From Zizania palustris (lineage: Eukaryota > Streptophyta > Magnoliopsida > Poales > Poaceae), in contig JAAALK010000284.1 in NCBI GenBank assembly GCA_019279435.1, positions 20,390,390 through 20,454,389 of the forward strand: a stretch of 64,000 nucleotides of DNA. The letters are read 5' to 3'. Of the stretch, positions 33,801 to 45,950 are shown in pieces. The first letter of the stretch is position 1. Each line of letters starts with the position of its first letter. The notes beneath the pieces were generated by a model, which saw only the letters and a list, made by a program, of their open reading frames with translations, was not told the origin of the DNA and searched no databases. Both the position numbers and the translations under genes were made by a program.

Positions 33801-33896
33801 AAGCCACGCTACTTCGGGTCATACCGCGTCATCGAACTCATCAACGAAGTCGCTGTTCGGCTGGAGCTTCCTCCGCGCGCCCGCATCCACAATGTG
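30881..33896 (+). pseudogene. Reina-like chromovirus, second copy, left part
   Basis: This is the counterpart of 10869 to about 13890, with the same abrupt start. Protease, RT, RNase H and integrase are recognisable. The TAG after SGYH (31749-31751) and the TGA in the integrase are shared with copy one. Some stretches are cleaner here (RT/RNase H frame open 31823-32650, with FLDDILIYNKS keeping the catalytic DD), while it has a private TGA near 33336. It is interrupted by copia-3 after the segment encoding RARIHNV and resumes at 39201. Confidence 0.85.
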
Positions 33897-34073
33897 TGTT
33901 AGAATCTGTTTTCTGTTATATGTTGTTTTGGCTGTAACCTGGCTGTAGCCAGCTAGCCTTGCGTGGTGGTTAGAGAAATCAGGGGAGCGGCTGAAGCCTC
34001 CTCCCCTATATATGTACATGCGTTCTCCCTTATTGAATATATCAGCAATTCATCCCAATTCCTTCTTCTTTCA
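33897..34073 (+). repeat. 5' LTR of copia-3 (177 bp)
   Basis: TGTTAGAATCTG to TTCTTTCA, identical in length and sequence to the 3' LTR at 39024-39200. It contains a TATA-like CCTATATATG about 60 bp before the end. Confidence 0.96.
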
Positions 34074-34085
34074 TGGTATCACGAG
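34074..34085 (+). other. PBS-like site of copia-3, altered
   Basis: The sequence after the LTR reads TGGTATCACGAG, where the initiator tRNA-Met complement would be TGGTATCAGAGC. An inserted C breaks the match after eight bases. Confidence 0.7.
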
Positions 34086-34146
34086 TTTAGGTCTACCCCT
34101 TCTCTTCTCGCTTCCGCCCAGCGCGCCTGTCTTCCGGCGCTGCTCC

Positions 34147-37100
34147 ATGGCTGGCCATTCTTTGTCGCCGCCACACGACGACGCCCCCGGCGTTGAATCT
34201 GTCGACCCAAGGACCACCATGTCCCCGGATCCCGACGTCGCTGATCCCACCACGGACCCTGAGCGCGCTGCCTCCTTGCGCGCCGCCCAGGAAGATCGCG
34301 AGCGCGCGATGCAAGCTGCTCGCGCTGCCGCCCTGGCTCGCGCGGCTGATGCCGAACGCGAGGCGGTCATCGCGCAACAGGAGCGTGATGCCGCTGACGC
34401 TCGCATCCGCACCGCCCTGGAGCGCGCCGCTCGCGAACGCGCGGCGGCCATGCCGTCCCCCGACGCCGACGATGACTCCTCTGAAGCTCGCGGCGCCGGT
34501 ATTCGGTCTTCTCCGCTCGATGCAGCTCTTCTTCAACACGAGGCCGCGACGCTTCTCAACCTGCATGCCCAGGCTGTTGCTGTACAGAACATTCGCGCCC
34601 TCGTACCACTGCTCCTCGACATGAATTCATCATTCTATGCCAGATGGTGCGAATCTTTCCTCCTCACCCTCACCAAGTTCTCCCTGGAGCATCATGTTCT
34701 TTCCGACGGCGTCGCTCCTACCTCACCTGATTGGGTGCGCATGAACGCCGTCGTCCGCACCTGGATCCTCGGAACCATCTCCGATGACCTCGCCGACACG
34801 GTGTCTCAGCGCGGCGCCACCGCCCGTATGTTGTGGCTCTCCATCGAGTCCCAGTTCCTGGGAAACCGCACCACCCGCGCCCTCTACGCTGACCAAGAAT
34901 TCCGCTCCTTCTGCCAAGGGAACCTCTCCGTCGCCGACTACTGTCGCCGCTACAAAAAATTGGCCGAGGACCTCCGCGATCTCGGTGAGCCGGTCTCCGA
35001 TCGGACTCTCGTCCTCAACCTCGTCCGCGGCCTCAACGAGAAGTTCCTCGCCCTTGGCCTTCACATTCGCCGCACCAATCCCCTTCCAAGCTTTCTGCAG
35101 GTCCGCGACGATCTGCTTCTTGAAGAACTAACCATGGCGAAGGCCCCTCCTGCGGCTGCTCTCGCTGCTCTGTCCGGCAACGGCAGCAGTAGCAACAGCG
35201 GCGGCGGATCCAAGCCGTCTGCCCCCACGGGTGACGCTCCCCGCCCACCGCACCAGCAGCAATCCCCGCGTCCTCCACAGCAGCAACAGCAGTCCGGTGG
35301 CTCGGGCCAGCGTGGGAAGCGCGGTAAGCGCGGCGGGAAGAATTCCGGCAACAGCGGCGACGGCTCCACTGGCTCGGCCTCCTCGCAGCACTCCGCGGGC
35401 CAGGCTAATAGCCACAGCTATTACAACCCCTGGATCGGGGCCATTTACATGTGGCCCGGCCAGCGGCCGCCCTCTGCTCCACGGCCGCCTCCGCAGCACC
35501 ACGCCTTCCTCGCCGGACCACCCGGTCAATGGACTGGACAGTGGGGGGTTCCTCCGACTCCGGCTGCGTATGGGCCGCCTCCAGGCTACGTCACCACACC
35601 TCCATCCACTCCAGTCTGGGATCAACAAACTCTTGCTGCCAACTTCCAGACCGTCGCCCTGCAGCCTCCCCCGCAGCAGGAATGGCACTTTGACACTGGT
35701 GCCACCAGCCACATGACATCCGATGCGGGTACAATCACTCACAGAACCTCCTCCCGGTCTCTTCCTTCTCACATTGTTGTCGGTAATGGCAATCTTATCT
35801 CCGTCGCTTCCACCGGCCATACATCTTTGCCTCATAATCTGTTCCTTAAAAATGTGTTGGTTTCTCCCTCACTAATTAAGAATTTGATCTCTGTTCGTCA
35901 ATTTACTACCGACAACAATTGTTCTATTGAGTTTGACCCATTTGGCTGTTCTGTGAAGGATCTTCTCACCCGGCGTCAGATCATCAGATGTGACAGTCTT
36001 GGGCCCCTCTACCCCTTGCGGCTGCCTGCCTCTACTCTCCATGCGTCCACAACATCCCTATGGCATCAGCGGCTTGGACATCCTGGTCCTTCAGTTTTGT
36101 CTCATTTAGCACAATCCTCTGCCATTGCTTGTAATAAAAGCGACAGCACGTCTTTGTGTCACGCCTGTCAGTTAGGCCGCCACGTCCGCCTACCTTTTCA
36201 TGCATCGTCCTCACGTGCTACTCACAATTTTCAACTAATTCATTGTGATCTTTGGACATCTCCTATCACTAGTATCTCTGGTCATAAATACTACTTGGTC
36301 ATTTTGGACGATTGCTCTCATTATTTGTGGACGTTTCCCTTGCGCCTGAAATCGGACACTTTTTCTACCCTCACCAATTTTTTTGCCTTCGTCCGTACAC
36401 AGTTTGGCGCCACCATTCAAGGAGTTCAGTGCGACAATGGCCGCGAGTTTGACAACCTCAACGCCCGCACATTCTTCTCTTCCAATGGTGTTCATCTGCG
36501 TATGTCCTGTCCCTACACTTCAGCCCAGAATGGTAAAGCAGAACGCGTTATCCGATCCATCAACAACGTCGTTCGCTCCCTGCTCATTCATGCCAGCGTT
36601 CCCCCTAATTTTTGGGTTGCCGCCCTTGGTACAGCGACCTACCTCCTCAACATTCTGCCAACCAAAACACTCAACTTTTCGACACCACATCTCATTCTGT
36701 TCGGAACCCCTCCATCCTATGACCATCTCCGTGTCTTCGGTTGCAAATGTTACCCCAACCTCGCTGCCATTGCACCAAACAAGCTCGCTCCCCGCTCTGC
36801 TCTCTGTGTCTTCCTTGGTTACTCACCTCATCACAAAGGCTATCTTTGCCTTAACAAACATTCCAACCAACTCATCATTTCGCGCCATGTGGTCTTCGAC
36901 GAGACCTCGTTTCCCTTTTCCGAGGATTCGTCTCCCCCCACACGTGCTGCATTTGATTTTTTGGATGATTCAACTAACCCGGTTCCAGTTCCGTTTGAAC
37001 TGTCACCTATTTTTTCTTCTCCAGGGACTACACACGCTGGTACTCCAGGCGTCTTGCCTGGCCCTGCACCGCCCTCACCTGCGCCGATCATGGCTCGGCA

Positions 37101-39010
37101 ACAGGCACCGGACGGTCCTTACACTAGGCCTGTACAGCAGCTGCCCCTGTCGGCCCCAGATGGTCCTGTGGCACCGGCCAGCCGTTCGTCTACAACAGCA
37201 CCAGCTCTGGCCGAACTCTCGCCACCAACGGACGACAACATCGCTCAGGCGCCAACAAACGTTGCTCCAAGGCGCTTCTGCGGCCGAGTTTACACCCGGC
37301 GTCACCCTGCTACCTCTGCAACACCACCGGCAGCATCTTCCTCCCCAGCCACTACTACTACCACCCTTCCCGCTGGAGCAGTACCAGTTCCTGCTGTTTC
37401 AAATCAGCACGGCATGATCACCAGAGGAAAGCGCGGCCTCAGATTTCCAGCACTATTCGAGGCAACAACTCTGTCTCCAATTCCCAGAAGCTATCGTGCT
37501 GCACTCGTCGATCCAAATTGGCGTGCTGCAATGGAAAAGGAGTACTCTGCCCTCATTGCCAACAACACCTGGGATCTCATCTCCCGGCCTCCACACTCCA
37601 ATATTGTCACAGGCAAATGGGTATTCAAGCACAAATTCAACACTGATGGTTCTCTCGAGCGCTATAAAGCACGATGGGTCCTGCGCGGCTTCACTCAGCG
37701 GCCAGGAATTGACTTTTCTGAGACATTTAGTCCAGTGGTCAAACCTGCAACAGTTCGGACAGTTCTCTCATTAGCCCTTTCTCGCGGATGGCCTGTTCAT
37801 CAGCTTGATGTTAACAATGCCTTTCTCCATGGGACTCTATCAGAAACTGTCTACTGTTCTCAGCCTGCTGGATTTGAAGATTCAACCCATCCTGATTTTG
37901 TATGCCGCCTGAATCGGTCTCTTTACGGCCTCAAGCAGGCCCCCCGCGCCTGGTTCAGTCGCTTTGCCACTCATCTTCTGCAGCTTGGCTTTGTGGAGGC
38001 TAAAACAGATACTTCCCTCTTTGTATATCGCAAAGGAGAAGATATGGTGTACCTCCTGCTATATGTGGACGATATAGTGCTCACTGCCTCCTCCGAGTCA
38101 CTTCTGCGCCGAACCATCAATGCCTTGCAGCAAGAATTCTCCATAAAAGACCTTGGCAAGCTCCACCATTTTCTTGGCATGCACGTTCAACACACCTCTT
38201 CAGGATTGTTTCTTTCCCAGCGGCAGTACATGATTGAGATACTTGAGCGTGCTGGGATGAGTGATTGCAAACCATGCACTACTCCTGTTGATGTGAATCC
38301 CAAGTTATCGTCTGCTGGCGATCCAGTCTCAGATCCTACAGATTTTCGCAGTCTTGCAGGAGCTCTACAGTACCTCACTTTCACTCGCCCCGATATAGCC
38401 TATGTTGTCCAGCAAGTGTGTTTACACATGCATGATCCCCGGGAACCGCATTTGGCTGCTCTTAAGCGCATTCTGCGCTATGTCCGAGGTACTCTACACT
38501 TGGGTCTCCTTTTGAGTCCTTCCTCTCAGCAGGAGTTAGTCGTTTACCTCCGACGCCGACTAGGCTGGCTGCCCTGACACACGCAAGTCCACCTCCGGGT
38601 ATGCTGTCTTCCTTGGCGACAATCTCATATCCTGGTCCTCCAAGAGGCAGAACACGGTGTCCCGCTCCAGCGCCGAAGCAGAATACCGCGCAGTGGCTAA
38701 TGCAGTGGCAGAGGTTTCCTGGCTCCGTCAACTTTTGTCTGAACTGCATAACCCACTCCGCAAGACCACCCTAGTGTATTGTGACAACATCAGTGCAGTT
38801 TACATGTCTTCCAACCCCGTGCAACATCAACGTACCAAGCACATTGAGATTGATCTTCACTTTGTCCGCGAACGCGTCGCTCTTGGTGATGTTCGAGTGC
38901 TGCATGTCCCCACGACATCTCAATTCGCCGACATCTTCACCAAAGGACTTCCGTCCTCCGTGTTCAGTGATTTCCGGTCCAGCCTCAATGTCCGCTCAAC
39001 GGACGTTTCA
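34147..39010 (+). CDS. Copia-3 gag-pol polyprotein (one frameshift and one stop near the end)
   Basis: ATG 34147 (MAGHSLSPPHDD) opens a frame of 1476 codons to 38577. Order: Ala/Arg-rich gag N-terminus, gag core (FYARWCESFLLTLTKF; YCRRYKKLAEDLRDLGE), Gln/Pro-rich linker, protease (WHFDTGATSHMTSD, about 35690), integrase finger (LWHQRLGHPG; CHACQLGRHVRLPF), integrase core with Asp, Asp and Glu (HCDLWTSP; CDNGREF; NGKAERVI), C-terminal GYSPHHKGYLCLN, RT (LLLYVDDIVLTASS) and the start of RNase H. An extra C at about 38548 shifts the frame just before the RNase H Asp. In the restored frame a Trp codon reads TAG (38561-38563), and the rest of RNase H continues in frame 2. Two lesions this close in an otherwise open 4.9-kb frame could be real or consensus errors. 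A start further upstream, inside the LTR, is less likely. Confidence 0.9.
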
Positions 39011-39023
39011 ACTGCAGGGGGGG

Positions 39024-39200
39024 TGTTAGAATCTGTTTTCTGTTATATGTTGTTTTGGCTGTAACCTGGCTGTAGCCAGCTAGCCTTGCGTGGTGGTTAG
39101 AGAAATCAGGGGAGCGGCTGAAGCCTCCTCCCCTATATATGTACATGCGTTCTCCCTTATTGAATATATCAGCAATTCATCCCAATTCCTTCTTCTTTCA
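39024..39200 (+). repeat. 3' LTR of copia-3 (177 bp)
   Basis: It follows the polypurine run GCAGGGGGGG and is identical to the 5' LTR. One more G than in copia-1 in this run means that the TGT-TAG stop used by copia-1 is out of frame here, so the pol frame would run on to 39064. Confidence 0.95.
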
Positions 39201-39902
39201 ATGTGTTCCATGTGGGGCTGCTCAAGAAGTTCAACAGGCCTCCCCAACAGCGCCTCCACCATTGCCGCTCCTACATCATGGCGCAATCAGTCCAGAACTA
39301 GAGCAAGCGGTGCGGTACCGCCTGGCTCGCGGCGTGCATCAGGTGCTCATTCAGTGGAAGGGCACGTCGGCAGCATCAGCCACCTGGGAAGACGTCGCGT
39401 CGTTCTGCACCAAGTTTCCCCAATTCCAGCTCGAGGACGAGCTGGCTCTCGACGAGGAGGGAGATGTCATGTTCAAACATGTGTACACCCAGCGCCATAG
39501 GGCCCGTGACGTGCGCCGAGCCCAGGAACGAGCTACGGCTCGTGCGGCAAGCACGCAGGGTACGACCACCGACAGTGGATAGAAGGGAAGATCGGTTAGC
39601 TGTTGGATTAACCCTTAATTAGTGGAGTTTGTTAGCTATTTTGGTTAGCCCTTAATTATTGGAGTTTGTTACTACTTTTGGTTAGGCTGGAGGCTATAAA
39701 TAAGTTGTAATCAGGCAATTGAGATGAAGAAAGATATTCCCATCTAATCTACTCTCTCCCTCTACCTAAGCCGGGGCAGGGGGCATAGCCCACCGACGAG
39801 GAACGGCAGCGACGGGGGTATAACCCGAGCCGGCCACCACGGATAGCGGCTACGATCTACGTAGCCGAGGTCCTCCTCCCCTCGGGCTCACTGCCCTTGA
39901 CA
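39201..39902 (+). pseudogene. Reina-like chromovirus, second copy, chromodomain end and 3' LTR
   Basis: This resumes after copia-3 with FHVGLLKKF and the chromodomain segment (VHQVLIQWKGTSAASATWED, about 39340), ending near 39582. The LTR follows at 39601-39902. It corresponds to 13886-14587 with few differences. Confidence 0.82.
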
Positions 39903-42900
39903 GGTAGCCTCCACACCGGCAAGGTAGGGCTTCAACCCATCCTAATCTAATCAAATCTTTTTTGACTTTATTCTTTTCTTCACTTCCTAATTACTAACTA
40001 TGGACCTCTTTATATAGGACGGGGATCCCCTTATTTCTAGGACAAACCAAGTAACCGACTCTACCTACAATTGGACTCTTAACCCTAAACCTACCCTAAT
40101 TCTAATAGAGTCCTGATCTGCTATAGTACCCGGCGGTACTGTTCACGTGAATAGTATTACGCATGTACTATTCACGCGTTCTAGCTGGGCTAGGCCCAAA
40201 ACCATAGTCCATTTACACACTTCTTATTGACCAGCTCGCCCTCGAGCAGCCAAGCGACATTGACCCTAACTCGACACCTAACACGAATACAACTCAAGCT
40301 TTCGACCTCATCCCATCCCTCGTAAAGATAGGAAAAATCCACAATGTTGCCTTGCTCGTCCTATCATGTGCTATGGGCTAATGCCACCAAGCCCAAAGGG
40401 GACAGTACCACCATGGCTAGGGCCACCAGACCCAAGAGTGACTAGTATTGCACGCATGGTTGTCACGGCGCCCCGGCGAAACCAGTCGCCAGGGGGCCGA
40501 CTGGACGCCTAGGCGCCTAGGCGGGCGCCTAGGCGTCGCCTAGGCGACCAATTAAATTCAGCATGCAAAGGTCAGCACACAACCATAGTTCATACTTCAC
40601 ACAACCACAGTTCATACTTCATAGTTCATAGCACACAACCACACACGCAAAATAAAGTTTCACTCACACAACCACAGTTCATACTTCACTCTGTTGCTGC
40701 CTGCTACACTGCTGCGGTGCCTTCTCTGCTTGCTGCGGCGAGGGAGCACAGGGGAGGCCAGGAGGGGGAAGCAGGGGAGGGAGCACAGTGGAGCCGGGGA
40801 GCACAGGGGACTAAGGGAGGGAGCACAGGGGAGCCGGGGAGCACAGGGGAGGCGGGGAGCACAGGGGAGCCGGGGAGCACAGGGGAGCCGGGAGCACAGG
40901 GGAGGGAGCACAGGGGAGGCGGCCGGTGGCCGGTGGCCGGGCGGCGCAACTGCGCAAGGGGAAGCAGCACAGCTGCGAAGATCTGGCGGCCGGCGGCGCA
41001 AACCGAACCGGAGATCCGGCGGCCGGCGGAGCAGATCCGGCAGCCAAAAGGGACTGAGGCGTGAGGCGGCGGCGCAAGGGAAGCGGCGGCGGCGGCGCAA
41101 GGGAAGAAGAACCTAAAGCCGAAAGGGCCTGGGCGCGGGCTTAGAAAATGACTCACGGACCCTAGGCGCCCGCCCAGAGTCTCCTGGCGACCGCCTAGGC
41201 GCCATGGGCGACGCCTAGACTGTCCAGGCGGGCGCCTAACTCACCCAGGCGAGGCGTTTCAGCTAGGCGTCCGGCGGCCACCACCTGGACGCCTAGTCGG
41301 CGCCTAGGCGTCGCCTAGGCGACGCCATGACAACAATGATTGCACGGTTCCTCTCTGACTAGGTGGCGTCTCCTTGCTAGCCCTCCCCGACTCTGACTCT
41401 GACTCCACCCATAACTTCATCTATGAAAAGGCAAAGGGCCAAACCACTCCATGCCTACGTTCGCACGAGAAGATGCTAGTCTTGATGGCCAATGATGAGC
41501 ATCTCTCTTGCCCGGGCATGTACCACGACGCCTTGTTCCAAATCGGCCAAGAAGAATTCAAGGCTGACTTCTCCGCCCTTTCTCTAGCCGGCTACGTCGT
41601 GGTGCTCAAAATGCAGTGGTTGGCATTGTCGGGACCGATCACCTGGGATGGTAGTACCCTCACCATGACCTTATGGTGCAGGGATCATAGGGTCTACTGG
41701 CGCGGACTCACCTGCCCGCCACATAGGAATACGTCGACAGTTCCGCACCCGCTCTATAAGCTCGAGGATGAGCTGATCTTCAAGGGAGGGGGAAATGTCA
41801 TGTGCTATGGGCCAGGGCCACTAGGCCTAAGGAGGAACAATACTGCTATGGCTAGGGCCAAGAGTGAACAATATCGTGCGGTATTGTTCACATGAACAAT
41901 ACCAGTGTAGCAGGTCATGAGTTAGTTACGGTTAGTTAGAGACTTGTCAGTTTACTTATCCAATTGCAATTAGAGTCGATTAGAAATAAAGGGGATCTTT
42001 ACTTTATATAAAGGTTCCATAGCATGTAATTAGGCTCCCCGTTCTCCAACATAGCTCGGCAAGGGGGTCAACCCGGTGCCAACCTATCCTACTGTTACAA
42101 TCTACGTAGTCGAGGGCCCCCAACCCTAGGGATCGACGCCCTTGACATGCCCACACCTGACATCTCCCCTGCCATCGAAAAGAAACTCATCCTCGAGCTG
42201 GATAACAGGATATCACCACTTGAACTCGTCACGGGGGACCCATGATGTGGGCGACACACCTTGATCTGCTTGGCCTTGATGTGTCTGGGTCAACGTGCAA
42301 TCCTCTTGAACCTTCTCAAAATTAGAGACTTACAACGACTGTATCTTATCTGTCGGATCGTCTAGCTCCTTGACGTCGTCATCTAATGCAGAATACTGTG
42401 ATACCATGGATGGTGATGAACCTGAGAAATCAAAAATTTGTGGCAGATGCTCTTGCAATGGTGTCCTGATCGACAACAACAAGGTGGTGGCAACCCTGCA
42501 ACTGCTCGATGACGGTAGTCTGTGCGGTGGTGGTGTTGGCAAAGTGGCAACAAGTGGGGCAGAATCATTGGTGCGACTGGACAGGGGCAGGTCGACAAGA
42601 GGTGGCGCAGGCATCCCATGGTATGGGCTGCATTGACTCCCCACGCACAATGTCCTGGCTAGCAGCAACTCGCCCGGGTCCTGACCAAGCCGACGTTGGA
42701 GATCATCCATCTGTTGATTGAACCTCTCTCGATATGCATTCAAGTCACAACGGAATTCCAGCGGTGGTGTAGCGTTTGAACCATCAGAAGCCATTGCTGG
42801 TGAGCAACAATGGCTTCTGATGGTTCAGCCGCTACGCCGCCACAGCAGCAAGAGCGCCTGAGGAAAGTTGGCTCTGATACCAAATTGGTATCAGAGCGAT

Positions 42901-43459
42901 GGGCGTAATCGTGGCTGATGGGAGGGTGAGGGTGCGCTGACCCTTGCCCCCCGGCGTCATGACGGCTACGCAGTAGATTGGCTTTGATACCAAGTAGCTA
43001 TCAGAGCGAACGGCGTAACCATGGCTCACGGGAGGACAAGGGTGTGCTATCCCTCGATTCCCCGGCGTCGTGACGACTGTGCGGTGATTAGGCAGCGAGA
43101 GCGCCCGAGTAAAGTTGGCTCTGATACCAAGTTATCATGTGCAGGATAGTTTCAAGAATACATGGCCAAATTGGCCACTAGCCTTGTCGGCGCGGTAGCC
43201 TCTATGCTGGTAAGGTAGGGCTCCAACCTAGCCTAATCTAATCTAATCTTTCTTGATTTTATTCTTTCTTCACTTCCTAATTACAAACTATGAAGCTCTT
43301 TATATAGGGCAGGGGTTCCCTTATTTTTAGGACAAACCGACTATAACTGCAATTGGACTCTTAACCCTAAACCTACCCTAATTCTAATAGAGTCCTAGTC
43401 TTCTATAGTAATGTTCACACGGGCTGGCTGGGCTAGGCCCAAAACCCTAGCCCATGACA
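39903..43459 (-). mobile_element. Gypsy remnant cluster, second copy, carrying the hAT-like insertion
   Basis: This is the counterpart of 14588-17250: left LTR-like repeat (39903-40215), protease remnant on plus (41374-41895), LTR-like segment (41892-42155), minus-strand gag remnant (42330-42794), PBS/leader repeats (42827-43131) and right LTR-like repeat (to 43459). It differs from copy one mainly by the 884-bp insertion at 40455-41338. No intact gene is present. Confidence 0.65.
40455..41338. mobile_element. hAT-like non-autonomous element, 884 bp
   Basis: The ends are CATGGTTGTCACGGCG and (reverse complement) CATTGTTGTCATGGCG, imperfect terminal inverted repeats of about 16 bp. An exact 8-bp target duplication ATTGCACG (40447-40454 and 41339-41346) occurs once in the empty site at 15131-15138. 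The 8-bp duplication and a CA-starting TIR fit the hAT superfamily. Both ends are packed with GCCTAGGCG motifs in both orientations, plausible transposase-binding subterminal repeats. The middle has a minisatellite of GGGGAGCACAGG units (about 40740-40920). No transposase is encoded; its open frames are low-complexity products of the repeats. Confidence 0.85.
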
Positions 43460-43529
43460 AATGCTATCTTAAAGGATTATAGATAATAAACTATAGAATG
43501 AAGCAACAATCATACCAGCAAAAGTGTCT

Positions 43530-45430
43530 TTATGGCTCAGGACATCTAACTTTAATCTCCATTAGCTTCTCAACAGGCTGTCTGCATATGGGGCATTTAT
43601 CTGATTGAAACCTTAGAGTTTTTGCACATTCACTGCACATGCACTGGATGAAATAGGACCAATCAGGCAGCCAATTAAAGGAAATGGAAGTTAGATCTGT
43701 CAAAGCAAAAGTACAGCGGTAGGCTACACACTACAGTGAATACTTACCAAATGCCTACAAGGAAAAACAGCAGTGTCCCTTGGCTCTGTCAAGCAGATGA
43801 CACATTCTTTCCCCGTATCACCATCATCAGCATGGGAACATCAGCTTCAGTTGAGTTGACAATCCCAAAAATTTCTTGTAGCTCATACTTCACTCCATCA
43901 TTCCACAATATTTGCTTGACAACTTTAACTCGAAGGTCATTGTGATGCTCCTCTATAACAGCAAGAGTAATTTGTGCCCGAGTGGAATTTACTGGCTGGT
44001 CACCTTCCTCTGGAGATGGACGAGCTTCTGCATAAACTACCAGTGGAAATACTTCCCCTGAAGGATTTGAAAGCTCATCCAGAGAAAAGAATCCAAAATC
44101 AACACCAGATCCAGAGGGCTGGACAAACTGTTGAACCAACCCTTTCTGGAAGGGTATCTTTGTAGTTGTTTGTAATTCCGGATATACTGAAGAAAAACTG
44201 CAGTCTTTTCCTTCCTTGGCAAAGTAATAAATAGTTATACTGCAAAAGGCAAGGATAAATTCAACTATGGTCTCCAGACAATAACTATAGATGGAAATTG
44301 ACCAAACGACGTGGTTGGATATCAATGGTTTTTCCTTAGAATTTGCATGCATAAAACACAGTCCACAAACTTTTCTAGGAAATGCATTTTATACAACTGT
44401 TTAACGCTTCATTGGAATTACTATGAAATGTCCCACACGATGCAGTAGTACATACAAGAAATGTTAAAATAACTTGAACAAAAATATTGCACAGTTACCA
44501 ACGATGAACACCTAATGTTAAGTCTGCAAATGTTTATATTTCTACACACATACTGACAGAGCAGTTAACTTTTAAAGTATGGCACTATGGCATTTCCGTA
44601 AGATTAGGCATCTCCTACTCGAGGTTTCCTCTTTTCCTTATTCCTCTTATTCTGATTTATTTTTGAAGTGAAAGACAAGTTCTGGCTTACAAAGTTACAA
44701 GATTAAACATTGACCCAACTGCAAAGAGAACGAAGATGATGGATATCTATAATTTGCTATGTCAAAAGAGAGTTCCAACTTCGCATAGCTTATTAGCTTC
44801 ATTTTATAGTTTCAAATCTCAGGAAGAGTTTGTTCTATCTTTTGTCCCTTGAATGCACGAAATCCTACAGTTAAATTGCCAGAAAGCAGTAGGTACACAA
44901 TTCAAAATCAACCCAAGAAATTCAACACCTGGTCACAGTTTCAGACATCTTAGTCCTAATCCCAGACTCACCTGCCGTCAGTCACAGCGTCGAAGGTGAA
45001 GGCGACGAGGCGACGGTCGGGGTCTGCGTCATCGCGCACGAGCCTGATGGTGTCCTTGTGCAGATTGACGTCGTTCTTCACCTTCCGCGCCTGCTGGTGC
45101 TCCACGAACTCGGGCGGGGGGGCCGTCAGCGCGGCCCGCTCCGGCTGCGGCGGCTGGGGGGCGGGGTGCCACGGACCGTGGTAGGTGTGCGGGGGCGGGG
45201 GATGGTTGTAATAGTACGCCGCGGCGGACGAGGACGACGCGTGGTGCGGAGGAGGAGGAGGCCGGTGGTGGTGGTGGTGCGGCGGGGGAGGCGGCGGGCG
45301 GGTGGTGGTGGTGGTGCGGCGGCGGCGGCGGAGGGGGCGGGTAGGAGTAGTGGGAGTGGAGCGGCGGCGGTGGGGGTGGGGCCGGGTAGTAGTCGTCGCG
45401 GCGGCGGCGGCTGGAGGAGGCACCGCCCAT
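43530..45430 (-). pseudogene. LOG2/LUL-type E3 ligase gene, second copy with two frameshifts
   Basis: Exons correspond to 45430-44972, 44239-43748 and 43643-43530, and all splice sites are kept. Exon 1 is 459 bp instead of 461: in the His/Pro triplet tract one base is gained and three lost (about 45290-45340), which shifts the frame. Exon 2 lacks one base near 43833, turning the acidic stretch before the RING (PNADDDDTG in copy one) into an unrelated reading, so the RING would not be made. Exon 3 is unchanged. It may be a real pseudogene, or a haplotype with consensus errors in repetitive tracts. Confidence 0.85.
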
Positions 45431-45950
45431 GGGAGGAGCAGTCGACGGGCAGCCGGGCAGGCCGCAAGCCAGTGACTAGTCAAGGCGAGGCTGGTTCCCG
45501 CAGTGGATTTGCTGCGTGGGGGGGAGGAGGAAGATGAGGTTGCGTAGGCGCGTCGCGGGGGAGCAGTAGAGTAGGCGCGTGCGTGCGCCGTGCGACTGCG
45601 CGCAGTGGGGTTGACGGCGAGAGGGGCAGCGGAAGTTGGAAGACGACTCGGCCACACGGCGGATTGACTTTGCGGTGGGGGGGCGATTTTGCTGTGCCTC
45701 TCGCGTTGTGTCAGGGGCGTTCACTCCGATGTCGACTGATCGGTTTCGCGCGGCAGGTGCCGGTGGGGCCGTGGTGCGTCCCGCGGTGGTGGTGCGGACT
45801 GTGCGTGGAGCCGTGGATGGAGCTGTTGCCGTTTGGCGCAAGCTCGTACTCCAACTCGGTTTGGTAATGTTTCTGATGAGTTCAATAAAATAACGTAAAT
45901 TTATTTTATACGGTAAAATATATAATATAATTAAATATAACATATTTTAT

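Larger units (their letters stand above)
33897..39200 (+). mobile_element. Copia-3: full-length, very young Ale/Retrofit-like element
   Basis: This 5304-bp element is flanked by the 5-bp duplication ATGTG (33892-33896 and 39201-39205). The two 177-bp LTRs (33897-34073 and 39024-39200) are identical at every base by eye, so insertion was recent. The first copy of the block has the uninterrupted site (CACAATGTGTTCC, about 13882). Structure: LTR, PBS-like TGGTATCACGAG, one long gag-pol frame, G-run polypurine tract, LTR. A TATA-like CCTATATATGTAC sits in the LTR. It is absent from the first copy of the block. Confidence 0.96.

Noticed and set aside
40740..40920. CRISPR-like spaced repeats
   Set aside because: The units are adjacent, short and imperfect, without unique spacers, in a plant transposon.
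40694..41116. Repeat protein rich in Gly-Ser-Thr-Gly-Glu in the hAT-like element
   Set aside because: It is an artefact of a GGGGAGCACAGG minisatellite, readable in several frames on both strands, with no family match.
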